A stretch of DNA of 64,000 bases, taken from positions 39,034,360 through 39,098,359 of the forward strand of contig JAPFBE010000003.1 in the NCBI GenBank assembly GCA_034336665.1, read 5' to 3'. Below, one piece after another: positions 12,001 through 25,193 of this stretch. Below the pieces are notes generated by a model that did no database searches, was not told where the DNA came from, and was given only the letters and a program-made list of their open reading frames with translations. Source of the stretch: Luscinia megarhynchos (Eukaryota; Chordata; Aves; Passeriformes; Turdidae). Numbering within the stretch: position 1 is the stretch's first letter; every line of letters begins with the position of its first letter. The position numbers were made by a program, and so were the translations under genes.

Positions 12001-14221
12001 CACAGGATCTCGTGGTGTCTTTAGGTCCACATGGATAAGGATCTTTATTTTAATGAGAGATAAATTTAGTTTGAGATGCTGTTAAAAGTTGCATCAAAAT
12101 TAATGACATTATATTTCCCCAAATGCCTATCTTGGGCATATTTATTTTTGGCAAGTGTTAAGAAAACATTTTAATATGCTTTATGTTTTGTAGTAAGTTG
12201 AAGGATATAGTTTCATAACTAGCTTGGATGCTTATCTACTTTACATAATATGTCTTAATTTTCCTGTGATTTTTTATCGTTTTCAGAATGATATTGTGTG
12301 TTATTTATTTTTATTTTTAAAAGTTCTTTCTCTTTTTTTTTTATCGCTGTATAGCAAACATTATCTCAGAGTCAAGTGTTAATGTACAAGTTAAGTCCTA
12401 AACAGCTGTTTTGAGTTGTTGACAAGGTGGAAAATGAGCAAGGATGAATGGTGTGGTGATAATAGAACTAGCAAAATTTAAAACGTTTGAGGCTTGCTAA
12501 CAAGCCCCTGAAAATACTCAGTGGTGGAAGAAGCTGGAGTGATTGGGCTTCAAGAACCTGTGGAAGAGCTAGAAAATTCTGAAGTGAGAGACTGGACTGA
12601 AGGGCTTTAACTTTTTAAAAAATATATGTTTGTCTGAAAATTGCAGAAAACTACTCCAGTTTTTTTCCATGCTTGAAATGCTTTCTGCTCAGTTTGCTTC
12701 TAACGGCCTATTCAGCTCTGCCATTTCTCTCATTAAGCTTTAGAACCTTGTAGTTTGGTAAATGTACTTAAGGTAGTGTGATAGTGTTACTTAAATTGTG
12801 CTTACACAATTTCTGAGGAGAAATGTGGAACATTTTGAAATAATACCTGAACAGCTTTTAATAGGGTAGATTTAGGTTTTGGCTGGAAACAGAACCTGCT
12901 ATGTTTTAGTAGCTGCAGTGTCTTAGTCTGTGTCACCAGTTGACTTGACAGCAGCGTCATCATTAGGTGTTCCTGAGTTTTTTGGTGACTGCTTTTCCTG
13001 CTCATGAGTCATTTGGTTTATTAATAAACTCTGACATCTTTAAGATACACCAAAGTCTGGGCATGTGGGAAGATTGACTAATGACAGCAGCGAGATGCAT
13101 CATTCTGGAAATAATTCCACAGAAGACATTCAAGTTGCAGATATTTTGATTTCAAAATAAACTATATATGTATAATTTAGAATAAAAAAATATTCTCCTT
13201 AATTTGTGTTGTGTTTTAAATTAACCTTAAAGCCTTCATTTACTAAACAGCTTATATTAAGGTGTGTTCTTGCTGTCTGAATTTGTAAATTAATATCAAC
13301 TTGTTTATATGAGGTAGAAAGGTTTAGTAAAAATAAAGTAGAATTATAAAAAGGGAGAGAGTTCTAAGGAAGTAATTGTGCTGAGTAATGGAAGTTGTTT
13401 TATTTTAATATGCTCAAAGAGCTTATGCAGCAGTTCTGTAATGGTGTGCAGACAATTTGTATGGGTTAGTCTGTTGTTACACTCTCATAACTTGCTTCAA
13501 CTTGTAACTGTATTACGAGTGGCTTTTATTCATCAGCAACAGGAGCATTAGGCTTCATTAGGCCTCTTAATGAGGAAGAAACAGATATTTATGAATACAG
13601 CATCTAACTGTGGCATGGGGTTTTTCCATGGGTCACTTGAATTAGAGCACTTATTTTATCTCCTTTCATCTTACTGCTCTGGCTGAATAAAAACCTGGCA
13701 TCTGATGTGCTGACTTGCAGTTTTGGCTAAATCTCCTGATGGTTTCTGTAGACTTCTTTTGTTTTGACCTTTCATTAGATTCCTTTGAGAAGAATGCTCA
13801 AATGTCCATCTCCTCATATCCCTCTGCCCTCTCAGCAGGGGAAATTGCAGCACATTTTCACCAACCACGTGGTACTACCTACATCAAATACACATCTTTG
13901 AAAGATGCATGAGAGGACTACCAGAAACAGATTGGCAAGCACTCAGTGCACTGGCATGCAAAAGATAAGATTAAGAATTTTATCTTTAGGAAAAAATCTT
14001 TAGGATTTTATATGGGGCATAAGATCACGATAGTTGGTCAAGTCTACATGCATAAACCATTGTTCATCCATGACAATAAAAAAAAAAAGCAAACACAGCA
14101 CACTAGCACAAAAAATTATCCAACCCAAAAATATGGCACCAGTTTACATCCAGGTGGAAAACGTGTTCCTTTTGAATGTAGCAGAATGGTATCTTGTGCT
14201 GAATGAAGTCAAAATGTGTTG
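9081..14221. other. Non-coding stretch
   Basis: AT-rich sequence without recognisable exons. It contains an alternating purine-pyrimidine patch near 9212-9253 (GTGCATGCATG type), the TG/CA-rich tract at 10078-10160, and a direct repeat of GTTAAATCTAA near 11786-11813. A 113-codon + frame at 11183-11524 has no recognised similarity and reads like a chance frame. Confidence 0.5.
10078..10160. repeat. Degenerate TG/CA and TA-rich microsatellite
   Basis: An imperfect run of TGTGTG, TATGTG and CACACATATATG units. Alternating purines and pyrimidines make it a plausible Z-DNA-forming tract; this is inference from composition. Confidence 0.75.
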
Positions 14222-14338
14222 AGCTAAAAAAACTCCTAGGAACAGCACAACCCCATCAAACACCAACCAAACAAAAAAACCCCAACCGCCTCAGAAAAAA
14301 CCCCAAACCACCCTAAAAACTCTGTTAAAAAAACCTCC
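14222..14338. repeat. A/C-rich low-complexity tract
   Basis: The + strand is almost entirely A and C here, with repeated AAAAAACCCC and CCAACCAAAC motifs and few G or T. This is simple low-complexity sequence, just upstream of a CR1 fragment. Confidence 0.85.
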
Positions 14339-14588
14339 TGAAAGCCCCCTGTGAAGATTTATATGGGTTTAAGGAGTCAGAAGACTTCTGTGGTGGAGAA
14401 GCTGCACAGTTGGGGCTTTTAAGACTAGAAGCTGGACTTAATAAGCATATGGAAAGGAATTCACATCTCTGCTCCTCTTGATTAATACTTCTATCCACTT
14501 GCTTTAGGAACAGCCTGAAGTACTCATTTGATTCATCTATATATAGATGTAGGTACCCTATTCTAATTAAATGCAATTAAAGAAGTCA

Positions 14589-14985
14589 GAGAGTCATGGA
14601 GTTGTTTGGTTTGGAAGGGACACCCTTCCACTAGCAGGTGGTTGTTCAGAGCCCCATCCAACCTGGTCTTGCACACCTGCAGGCTTGGAGCATCCAGTCT
14701 TGTCTAGGCAACCTCTGCCAGTGCCTCACCACTCTTGCACTAATGAATTTCTTGCTAATATCTCATTTAAACCAACCCTCCTTCAGTTTAAAGCACATTT
14801 CCCCTTGTCCTATCACTGCAGGCTCTTGCAAAAAGTTGGTCTCCAGCTCTTTCACTGGCCCCTTTCAGGTACTGGAAGGCTGCTCCAGGGTCTCCCCTGA
14901 GCCTTCCTTTCTCCAGGCTGAACAATCCCAGCTCTCTAAGCCTGTCAGAGGTGTTTCAGCACTGTGACCCTCCTCTGGACCCACT
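14589..14985 (-). mobile_element. CR1 LINE 3'-end fragment
   Basis: Starts at the CR1 3' end in reverse complement (GTTTGGTTTGGAAGGGACAC) and runs through CCCATCCAACCTGGTCTTG, GGCTTGGAGCATCCAGTCTT, CCTTGTCCTATCACTGCAGG and GGGTCTCCCCTGAGCCTTCC to CTCCAGGCTGAACAATCCCA. This order is diagnostic of CR1. The overlapping frames of about 95 to 109 codons are incidental. It is one of the better preserved copies here. Confidence 0.92.
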
Positions 14986-15847
14986 GAACTGGTGGCTCTT
15001 GTGCTAAAGATCCAAAGGTGGGAGCCACCTGCTAACTCTTGCAATGTTCTTAAAACTCTCCAGTGTGAAGTCCAAGACACTTCTGTATTTTGGTTGAGGG
15101 GCAAACAAAAGTGCACCCTTTCTTCAGCCTGAGGAGAGAGGTGAATTAGCATTCTCCTCTAGGAGCAAATTGCTCTTGGAAAGAGTCATGTAATATTGGT
15201 GCTACACAGTGGGAAGACACATCCTCCCCTGGCTTGCTTGGCACAGAACTACTTCCATTTGAGAGATGAGGATGTGATCCACTTTTTGTGTGTCTGTTCT
15301 GTCCTGTTAGTTTCTGATAGTCATAAGGTCCTGTCCAGTTAGGAAAAAGCCATCTTTAATCCAATACTGTTCTCACAGTCAGTCTGCTTTGTGTGTGTCC
15401 TGTCTGTAAGGACGTAAGTCAGAACCATAGTTAATTCAGAAGGGCAGTTTTAGTCTTGAAATCTCCTATACTAAACTCTACTGTCTTGTTTTCTTTAATT
15501 TATTTTTCCCTGTGAACTTAAGGAAGTCTGGTTTTGCCTAAAAACAGATTCCTACTAAGATGGTATGAAATGAATGTCATCACAATTTGATACTTTATCA
15601 TAGATAATGGTATGCAGATATTTGACATGGACAAAAGTGAATCTGCATTTTGTTTAGCCCTGCTGTGATTTTACACTTGTTTTGGTTTTTATTTGTCACA
15701 GTGTAAGAGTGTCCAAACTAAGCTACTGTATAATGAGATATGCTATATTTGTGTTGACAACTTTAGCCAAATTCTTATTCTGTGAAATAAAGCTTTTAAA
15801 ATTGCATTGTGCAGAATCACTATGAATCCAATAGAGATGTTCACTGG

Positions 15848-15870
15848 AAGTGATACTGGAAGTATCACTT
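15848..15870. repeat. Perfect 10-bp inverted repeat
   Basis: AAGTGATACT and AGTATCACTT flank a three-base GGA spacer. A further partial copy, ATGATACT, follows at 15874. No promoter or terminator context is evident. Confidence 0.9.
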
Positions 15871-18810
15871 ATAATGATACTAAAATAAGGGGTTTTTTTA
15901 TTCCAGCTTCTTGAGTGGTAGTACAGAATTGTACAAGGTGTTACCTTTTCTCATTGATGCAATCTACTCATGATTGAGATCTTTTCTGTGTAGTATCTCA
16001 GCATCTCTGTCCTATCCAGGCTACTTCTCTCCCTAAAAATCGTGTTTTGAGAGTAATTTTACCTGCAATGCAAAATTTAAGATTGTATCATTCATACTGA
16101 TTTAGAGATGCCTCTACAAAGAGGGATTGTTGTTCTCCCTACTTCAAAATAGGCTTATTTCTTGCTTTGCCAAAAAAAGTGAACATGAAAAGTTGCACTA
16201 TTTGTAGCACACTAATATCTGTGTTTTACACATTTTCTTTTCTCATCCCTGTTCCCAGTTGAGAATGTTCTCTTTACTGGTGGGACTGCAAATTACACAT
16301 TTGCAGTGTTTGCTGTAGAAGGAGTCTTCCTGAGTTTTGTATGACTTTTTCTGTTTCCTCTGAGTGTAGTGTAGATGGCAGGGAATTACCAGGTGAGTTG
16401 CACGCTGCATTCCATCTGCTATCAGGCTTTTTCTTGAACTTGTGAACATGTTCTTCCAGGGAAGCGCTTATCTCTCGGTCACTTGTGAAACTTGGCAGCA
16501 TTAAGATACGTATAGCTGCAACACTGAATCTTCCACTGACTTGTGAAATGTTAGCCTTGAATACAGCTGCAAGGCAGGCTGCCAAGTGTGGGAGGCAGTG
16601 TGGAATATCTTGTGCTAATACAGATGAGAGCAAGACGTGCTGGCTTTTAATGGTCCTTGTCACTCTGCTAAAGTGGGTCCCATATTTTCAGATGAGCCAC
16701 TGCCTTAAAAATCCAGCCCAAACCAACCAAAAACCTCCAACCTCCAAAGTCCTAACAAAAATCAAGCCCCTCTCCAGTTATCCATCCCTCTCATTTTTGA
16801 ATTATTTTTCCAAAGATTCTGAGTTGCCAGGGAATTTAGAGCCACAAAGTAGAGCGTGTAGCCACAGAGCAGAGAACAGGTGTAGGGTTTTAGCAAATAA
16901 TATCAAATCCTTCTGTTTTCCCATAAGGACATGTTAATCTACAGCAGTATTATTTCTTCTCCCACTCCTCCCAGTTGCTACAGGTTAAGGACAGTTCTTT
17001 CCCTGGGACAGCTTGCAGAGGAAGTTTGATGGCTTTAATTATAGCTAGTAGGTTTAGTGATCTTGACGCAGACTTTAAGTAGGACTTGAAGTAAAGCAAA
17101 GGGCCATTGAACCAAACTACTCAGATTTTAGGTTGTTCCTACAGGGAGGCTAGGTATTCATCTTTTTTTCCATTAAAGTTCAAAGGAAATTCTCATATGC
17201 TGCCTGTTCCTTTACCATCACTCACTTTTTATTATGTGATGTTGTGCATTAGCTAAGTAAGTTCTTGTAGTGAAAAGTGATTTGAAGGAATAAGAGAGTG
17301 TACGTGAGGAACTTGTCTTTTGGGCAGCAGATTGGCTGGATGAATCATTGGGGTATGCCAGAAATATTGAGAACTGTGTTACCTATGTAATATTGTAATT
17401 ACTTAGGTTGTTCCTTAGAAGTATGTGATGCAAGAAGGGAGACAAATATTTGGCTGTTGGAAGTGATGTGAAAACTACTGTTGCTAAAAGTATCACATGA
17501 AGTCATTTAAACCACGATGTTTGAAAAAAGATTAATTGCATTGTTTCCATAATAATGTGAGTTATTTTGCAGATAGGTCTCTAGCTAGTAATTTCCCACA
17601 GTTTTGAGAGCCATGTTGGAAATGCAGTCAGTTTTTGTAGTGACATTTTTTGTGTGTGTATAGTTTTTCTGGATTTTTTGTTGGTCATTATACTAACTAA
17701 CCAACTGATGCAGCAAATTAAGTACTTTTTTTGAAACTGGTTTGTTTTTTTTTCAATTGCAGTAAAGGACATCAAAACGGCCTCCTTATGATGATAAAAT
17801 TACCACCTTTAAGATGATGAAAGTTTCTTTATGTCTTAAAGTTCTGGTTTTCATCTTTCACTTTTTGAATTTTAATATGTTATTGGTAAATTATTTCAAT
17901 ACACTGTTAAAGTAGCTTAAATATTTTGACTGTGTGATGCCTGGATAAACAATGTCTCTTGGGATTTTGTTTGTTTGGTTAGCTTTGATATTTTTGCTGT
18001 GGTTTTTTTGTTTGTTTGTTTTTCCCCCCTAAGTATTTTTAAATGAATTAAATGAATTAAATTCTTGAGGTAATCACTAAGTCCTCAGCAGAAAATAAAT
18101 ATTGAAAGTATACATCAATTTGGCAATTAAGATCTGTTTCCAGTTCCAGAGGTACTGCCTTACACTACTGTTTTTGTTAAATGAAAGAAACTTTTCTTTC
18201 ACTCACTTTCTCTGAGTGAAATGCAAGCTAGAACTTACATTAGTCATTCATAAGGAAAAATAACTTCTATGTCTTTAAACAGGTGTTATAAAAATGTTAA
18301 CCTTTTGGCTTTCTTTTTGTCCCTCATCACATTTTGAGACGAATAGGAAGAATGGCAGGGAAAGAAAATCACATTTATACAGAATTAAAGTAATCAAGAT
18401 GCATTCAGGAGAAGTACCTGACCAGGGTAAGATCATGTTGCCATTTAGAAGAAGAATCCTTTGTTAAATTAATCAGAGGAAGTGCTATTTACAATGTATA
18501 TAATTTTAAAGTTTTTATTAGTGTGAGTGTTCACAAATGGCTTTTGCATAAAAAGGTTGTGCATTTCTGGTTGCAGTTAAGTATAATTGCAGACCATCTC
18601 AATGAAACAAATTCCTGTTTGGCAGCTGCATCCTCAAGTAATGGTGTAATTTAGTCTAAGCTGTTCTGTGCTTCCGTTCTCTGAAAACAAAGGGGGCTGG
18701 TGCAAAATAAAAAGTGTAACTAAATGTTCTTGAACTATTGTCTACCTTGCTTTACACAGGAAGATCTGTTTTGTAAATTTGACTAAACTGCTGGTTTCCT
18801 TCTTAACTCT

Positions 18811-18836
18811 TAATGAAGCTTCTTAAAGCTTCATTA
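18811..18836. repeat. Perfect 11-bp inverted repeat
   Basis: TAATGAAGCTT and AAGCTTCATTA are exact reverse complements separated by CTTA. No function is evident. Confidence 0.9.
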
Positions 18837-20915
18837 TGTTTTCTGGAGTTTGGTTTCTCAGTATGAGAGAGGCAGCTTAAACAGTACTGGACTGAATATG
18901 TATTTCCTAGAGAAAAAGTTAGAAACATAATAAATCATTATTGTCTGGACTAAAATGTTATGATTTCTTTCAGTCTACTCTTTAGAAATGTACTTGCATT
19001 GTGGATGGGAAGGGCAAACTCTTGTTCAGAGTTTCAATTCTGAATTGAATTCAGAGTTCAATTTCATGAGTGCAGGCTGAAATAGGAGTTTGTTACACAA
19101 GTGTGAGAGTGGAGAGAAGGGGAAGAGAAAGGGGTATCAGCGTCTTAGGTCTGAAGAATAAGAAACCTGTGCCTTAAGTTGTGCCTTCTTAAAAATACTA
19201 GCAATAAAGGAGGGTATTTGTGCTTCTCCACAACTTCATCTGCTTTCTGCAGTTTAAGGTGACTTTCTCTTCTATTAGAGAATAGATAAAAGTTGATGTC
19301 AAGTTAAATTTAGGATGTGAGTTATATTGAAGTGAGATAGCTAGCTCTGTCCCAAGAGAACTGAGAACTGAATGAAGGTGGTGGCTTAGTTTCCACAGCT
19401 GTCTGGTTCCTTAGTAGACAAGAGAGTCTAAAATAAGGATGTGTTTCTCTGGGGAGCTGGATTTTCTCTCAGATGTATTTTTGCTTGGTAAATACAGCTA
19501 CTGAGGTTTGTGAACTTGGAGGTTGCAACTCATTAGTGTTGAAAAGAAACAAAGGGAAAACCAAAATATTCCTCTCAAAACCTGGAGAAAACCGCTCATC
19601 ACAGTTCACTTTTTTTTCTTTTCCCCAGGAAGAGAGTTTAGCTAAAACTACTGTGTGGGGAAGCTGGAGTAGTCAAAACTTTAAAATTTCCAAGAATGTC
19701 AGCTAGGTTGAATACAAAATTGCTTTGCAATTAGACACAAATGATTCCTATAAAATTGCTCCTTCTTATTTTGCCACTGTATGTGTCTGCTGAACAGTAT
19801 CTGAAAGTAGTGGTATGGTAAGAGAGTAGGTTGGGTTAAAAAAGCAAACTTGAGTTTATGTTGTAATTAAGGTCTGGCATGAGGAGAGCAACCACTGAGC
19901 ACGGCTGTAGCCTGGGTATCTTGAGGCCAAGAGACACTTCTGCAAGCTGCTCACAAGGCAAGGGTGACACCCTGCAGCGTTTTACTGCCAAGGGCAATGA
20001 GTGATGGCTGCCTGGTCTTCGTGGCTGCAGAAGCTTCTCCCAAGTGTCTTCTCTCAAAACCTGTGAAGGTTTTATTGCATTGTCTTCTCTGTGTTTTTGG
20101 GTGCTGATAGTCATGGGCACCTACAGTGTTGAAAAGTTATGAGGAGTGAGGAAAGAGCACAAATAATGTGTTCAGCTAACTGGCTGAAGAGAGGAAAGAG
20201 GCAGAGGGATACTGGTAGTTGAAGAGTTAATTTTTTTAAATTTCATTTTGAGTTAGCATCTTTGTAGGGTAAGTAAGATTTTTACTGTGACAGCAATTTG
20301 ATATTAAGTGAAACTTTAAATATGGATTTAGCACTAGGATAAAAAAGGTCATGCCCACTCTACCCCCAAAAAAAGTGACGTGTCTCTTCAGGGCATTGAT
20401 CATGGAGAATGTCCTTGGTTAGTGGTGGATTGTTGATAGCACCTGAGTAAGTGACATTAGTGCAAAAAAATTTAAAAGCACAATGCTTAGGGTTTTATAC
20501 TTCTAAAAAGACACAGCTGTCAATAAGTGACTAATTCTTACACTAAAAATATTTTTGAATTATTAAAGCCCTGCTTTTTAAATACTGTAAAAGACTCAGC
20601 CTGTTTTATGTAGTAATTTTAGATATGCACATTCTCTTTTGTGTTTGGCTCATAACCTTAAGGCGTTAAAATGGATCCACCTTTTTTTCTTTTTTTTTCC
20701 TTCCCCAGAGGAATACAGCATGCTTAGGGGCTGGCCTTTGTCTGTCATGCATTCCCACCATAACAGATTTAGCAAACTGCAGCTGAGAAGTTAGACTAGT
20801 TTGTGCTGCTTGTGCCAGGAGAAAAGCTTTTGTTTTCACTGGATCGGTGGCATGTCGATGACTTTGATGCCAAAAAACATACAGTTTTGCTGCTGTCTGT
20901 ATCTTCAATGAAAGA

Positions 20916-21029
20916 ATGCAGGCAAGAACAATCAGAAATCCTAAGAAAGAGCTTGCTGTAGAATCTCCGCAGAAGGGCAAGGATGCAGGTCCTTGTGAAG
21001 TGCAAGCAGAGAGTCCTGTGGCTGTGCTG
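20916..21029 (+). CDS. DOCK9: Probable alternative first coding exon of DOCK9
   Basis: A 38-codon frame opens with ATG (A at -3) and ends exactly at CTG followed by GTAAGA, a strong donor. It ends in phase 0, and DOCK9 exon 2 starts in phase 0 with GCA, so the join would read VAVL then AKPK. The usual DOCK9 N-terminus also ends in Leu before AKPK. The peptide begins MQARTIRNPKKELAVESP and is rich in Lys, Glu and Pro with no predicted membrane segment. An in-frame stop lies upstream at 20865-20867, as expected for a true start exon. It lacks the RKFTR-type basic segment of the usual DOCK9 N-terminus. Transcript support cannot be judged here, and no clear TATA box or CpG island precedes it. Confidence 0.68.
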
Positions 21030-22570
21030 GTAAGAATTCTTTAAACAAGCTGCCTCTCCCCTTCCATAATTTCAGTTCTCTCTGTCAATGAAAAACTTTT
21101 TAATCTGATGCTGATGGGAAGTTCCAGCATTCTTACTTGTGAATAATTTGCATTTAAGGTTTAGGTTTGATTCTCTGTGTGCTGTCTGCCTTTTTAATTG
21201 ATTTTTGCTGTTCTAGTTTACCAGATCTTTGGTGTCCTTTGAGTGTGACTTTGGAATTTGGCTTTCAGACTAGCTGCTTTTTGGTCTCTTCTGTCTAGCA
21301 TATTTATGCAGCTCTTTGAACCTAGCATGAAAATTACATATGCTTTAAAACTCTAGCACCTCTGTTTTTTAATTGCCCAGCATATCTTCCAATTAATATA
21401 TCTTTGAACTTCCTAAAATGTGTGTAACAGTTAAATTTTACTTAAATGATTAAAGAACTAATTAATGACTACTTCTGTTAAAGTATCTATCTGTTAAAGG
21501 TCTTATTTTTCAATTCTTTCACTGCACATTATTTAGGAATTTAAAGTCTTGAAATAGTTTCCAGTGAAGGAAACGGGAAATTTTCTGTATGTGGGGAAAA
21601 TAATCAAATAAGAACTATTTTGTCTGAAACTGCTAGACAGTTCTGTTGGAACCTTAAGAGTACAGCAAGAGAACATAGTAAGTGAGCTGTAATGAATCCA
21701 CCCATTCTCTTCAGAGGGGGATTGGTAAACTAGTACTTACTTATCAGTAAAAAGAAGTACTTTGATAGTTCTTATTAAAATTTTAACTTTATTTAGTATT
21801 ATTTCATGCTTAATTGCTGCTGCTGATGGTCCTGTCTTTATATGTCTGCCTGTAGTTGAAAGTTAGTGGGGTGATCCTCAAATTATGGTGCCCCCCTTCC
21901 CTCTTACTTGTGCTTCACACTATGCATTTAAGAATTGAACTAAAACATTTTGGCCATATGTATTTAGTAATACTAATCTCTAGCTTTTTGGAAATTGTTA
22001 CTGTGTATAACTGAAAGCTTACATGTGTGCTAGTAAGACAAACTTTATTTTCCTTATTTTTTTTTAGTTTTGTTCTATTCAGAGAGTTGTTAGTAAAATG
22101 TGGGGGTTTTTTGGATGGGTGTGTTCTGATTTCTGGTCCAGATTTTCATCAGTACAATATGAGCTAATCTTGTGTGTGCTTTCCTGCCTTTGGAATGTTT
22201 AACTTTATTTAGAATTGTTTTTATTCCCTCATGAATACTCAGAGAGGATATTAGTGTTTCTGCAGATACTTGGAGTACTGCAGCTAATCAGCAACATATA
22301 CTTATTTAAGAGGAAAAAAAGTATTATACATTACTGTGTTTACTTACCACCTTTTATTAAGTACCTCCTTATAATTTTTCAAATACTACTTAGTTTAATG
22401 TTCATGGAATAGTATACCTCCAGTGTTTGCTGTCGTTTTTTCATTTTTGGCTGAAGTGCAGGCATTCAACACAAAGGTCAGTATTTAAAGGGAAGAACAT
22501 TGAGGTTTTGCATAGGTCACATTAAAAATGTCTTCACTGTTATTTCAGTTGCTATTCTGGTATTAATCTG

Positions 22571-22616
22571 TTTATATATATATAAACATATACACATATA
22601 CATATATAGATATATT
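22571..22616. repeat. TA/CATATA microsatellite
   Basis: A run of TATATA, ACATAT and CATATA units, imperfect and likely variable in length. Confidence 0.8.
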
Positions 22617-25193
22617 TGCAAGTGCATATATATCATAATTATAGATCTCTTTTGTCTAGTTATTGAGGGAACTAGATGAAGTGGTGCAAGTAACCTGCAG
22701 CAAGTGTGCTGCCAGGCACAAAGCAAAAAATAAGGTGATATCTTTCATTTGACCTCGACATTTGGGTCAATTTTTATTTCATTGGGCTGTGATATTGCAC
22801 TACATTTTTACTGGCACAGTGAAGGGAGGTACCCTGTCATTGGTGCAGGGTGCAGTAAGGTAATAGCTAAGACTGACAAAGTTGCTAGTTCCTGTAACAA
22901 ATTCTAAACAGCAGAATTTCTTGTTTCCTGGGGTAAAAATCTGGGAATTACATTAGATAGGAATCCTCAAAAGTATATGGAACAGTAGGCTTCTGATTTA
23001 CTCTAATAATACTTCTCGTTGACTTTTTTCTGAAACATTCTTCCAAGCGTGGATGTATCCCTTTTGTGCAAATATGATGTGATTTGCCTACCGCTCAATT
23101 TAAGTGTTCTTTATAAAGATGAGATAGAATCAGCTGTCAGGAAGTAACAGATTTTTTGTCATAGTATTTTTTTTTCATATTAATTTTATTTTTTTAAAAT
23201 ATAGTTCACTGAGAGTCTGTTGGAGTGTTGAGGGTACTGGGTATTTATGACTGAAAGCATCCCATGTGTTATTGAAACAATATTATTTGATGGAGTGCTG
23301 TGCATGAATTAGCTTTTCCTGATCAGGTGGGTGGGTTCACAGAAAGAGTCATCTGCTGCTTTCAGTGCCAGTGTGTCAGCATGTGTGCTCTTTTGTGTCC
23401 TGTGATTTGAATTACATTGTGTTGTAACTTTGCTCTGGAGGTTAACAAGCAAGAGGAAAAAGCATTTAGATTTTCCAGGTGGTGCCTCAAAACCCTGCTT
23501 GGGACAGGCTGCTGTTGTGCTAGCTGTTGTAGAAGTTACTGGATGAGTCTGCCTGCTGTCCAGCTGCGTTTTGATAACCACAAGTAGTAACTGCTTATCA
23601 AAACAGATGATGTTTGTGGGGAGTTGGATCTTTTGGAGGTCATCTTTCTGCTTGGAAACTTGCTGGCAGTATAAAATGTAATAGTTAAGAGTAAGCTCTA
23701 GGATACAAATAATTTTTTGAATTAATTTTTAAAACCTCAACCTGGGCAATTTATTTTATGTTTATTGTGGGACAGTAAGATACATGGAGTTGTTACCCAT
23801 GTTTAGTATTAAATAATCTTACAGTGTGTCCACAGTGGCTTTCCTCAGGCTACTGTTGAGAAATATATAACACCCATTCATCTGTTTATTTGCTGCTTCC
23901 TGCTAGTGCCTATAGCTCCATTTTATCCTCATGAGAACTTATTAATTTTCAGGTATATATGCCAAACATGTTTTTGTAAGGTAAATAATGTTTTGTAGCA
24001 GGAGGCTAACAGTATTCAGTGTGCTTAGCCTTACCATCTTTTGTTTCTGAGAACTGGACAATGACAATTGTCTCAATTTAAGCATGCAAGAAAAACATAT
24101 ACTGTGGGTGCTTTTTTTTTTCCCTACAATATATAATATAGACAGTCACTGAACTCTTAGCTTAAAATTTATTTTATCTGATAAATTTTGACACTGTTTG
24201 TCAAAAATACATTAACTGTATTCAGGCAGATTAAAATGCTTACTGTGTGGGTGTCATGACTGCTGTTTTGGAACATTTCTTACTTCTGATAAGTTTCCAT
24301 GCTTATAATACTCAGACAAAACCCAAAGTGGTACAGCAGAAAATTTGCTCTTTTACCTTTCAACTAATATAGCATTGGCTGCCCTGAGACTAGCCATGAA
24401 CCCCTCTAGTCTTAGCATTTTCCTAGATTACAGAAAGAAAAAAATATTGTTGGCTGCAGATTAATAGGAAAGATTAAGCCTTATGGGAAAGTCTGACTTT
24501 TAGTGCCTATAAACTTGATGTTGCAGTTTTAACTGGGCTGAGTTTTATCTGTGTCTGCTGGTCCATAAATTGTATTTAACAATCGTAACTACCCATCATA
24601 TTTTCTTTTATATTGCATGAAGTAACAGAGCAGATTTTTTTTTTTTCTGTATAGAAGAGCCTGAGAGAGAATCTGCTTCCTTGCACTGTTTTATGTCTGG
24701 CTAAACGCCAGTATCAGTGTGTTGTTTATTGTTTTCTTTTTTCATATCTGGTCCAAACTGATAAAACATCCTCTTCCTTTTTAATCTGACACATGACTAA
24801 GAAAAAAACTTAGTAACATCTAGGAGAAACCTGAAGAAAAAAATTATTAATAAATTTTTACATAAATGATATTTCTGCAAATCAAGTATCCTTACTGATT
24901 AAATAGGAGAGGTCTGTATTCAAAGACCTCAGCTAATGAGCTTCAGATTCTTTAAAAGCTTTCCACAAGGGAGAATTATTCTTTTTTTTTTTTTTAAATC
25001 TTGTATTTACAGCATTCAAAAAAAAAAGTAAGCAAAGGTTATATGCTTTTAAGATTCCTTTTAATAAATGTTATAGTTGTGGTGAACCATTTTTGTGGCT
25101 GCAGGGCAGAGAGAGGCGTTTGCAACTAATTGAATGATCTTTAAAGCTGCAGTATATGCAACGTTGAATTTTGAATTAGCTGTGGTAAACAAG

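Larger units (their letters stand above)
14986..20915. other. Non-coding stretch before alternative exon
   Basis: Mostly AT-rich. It contains two perfect inverted repeats annotated separately, a GTTT-repeat patch near 18008-18025, a duplicated AAATGAATT near 18042-18060 and a purine-rich run at 19106-19135. Open frames of 129 codons (minus, 16274-16663) and 150 codons (plus, 16485-16937) overlap but show no recognisable domain. A stretch at 19860-20110 is near 50 percent GC but not recognised. Confidence 0.45.

Noticed and set aside
14571..15152. Three frames of 95 to 109 codons
   Set aside because: They fall on a CR1 3'-end fragment and are not ORF1 or ORF2 coding sequence.
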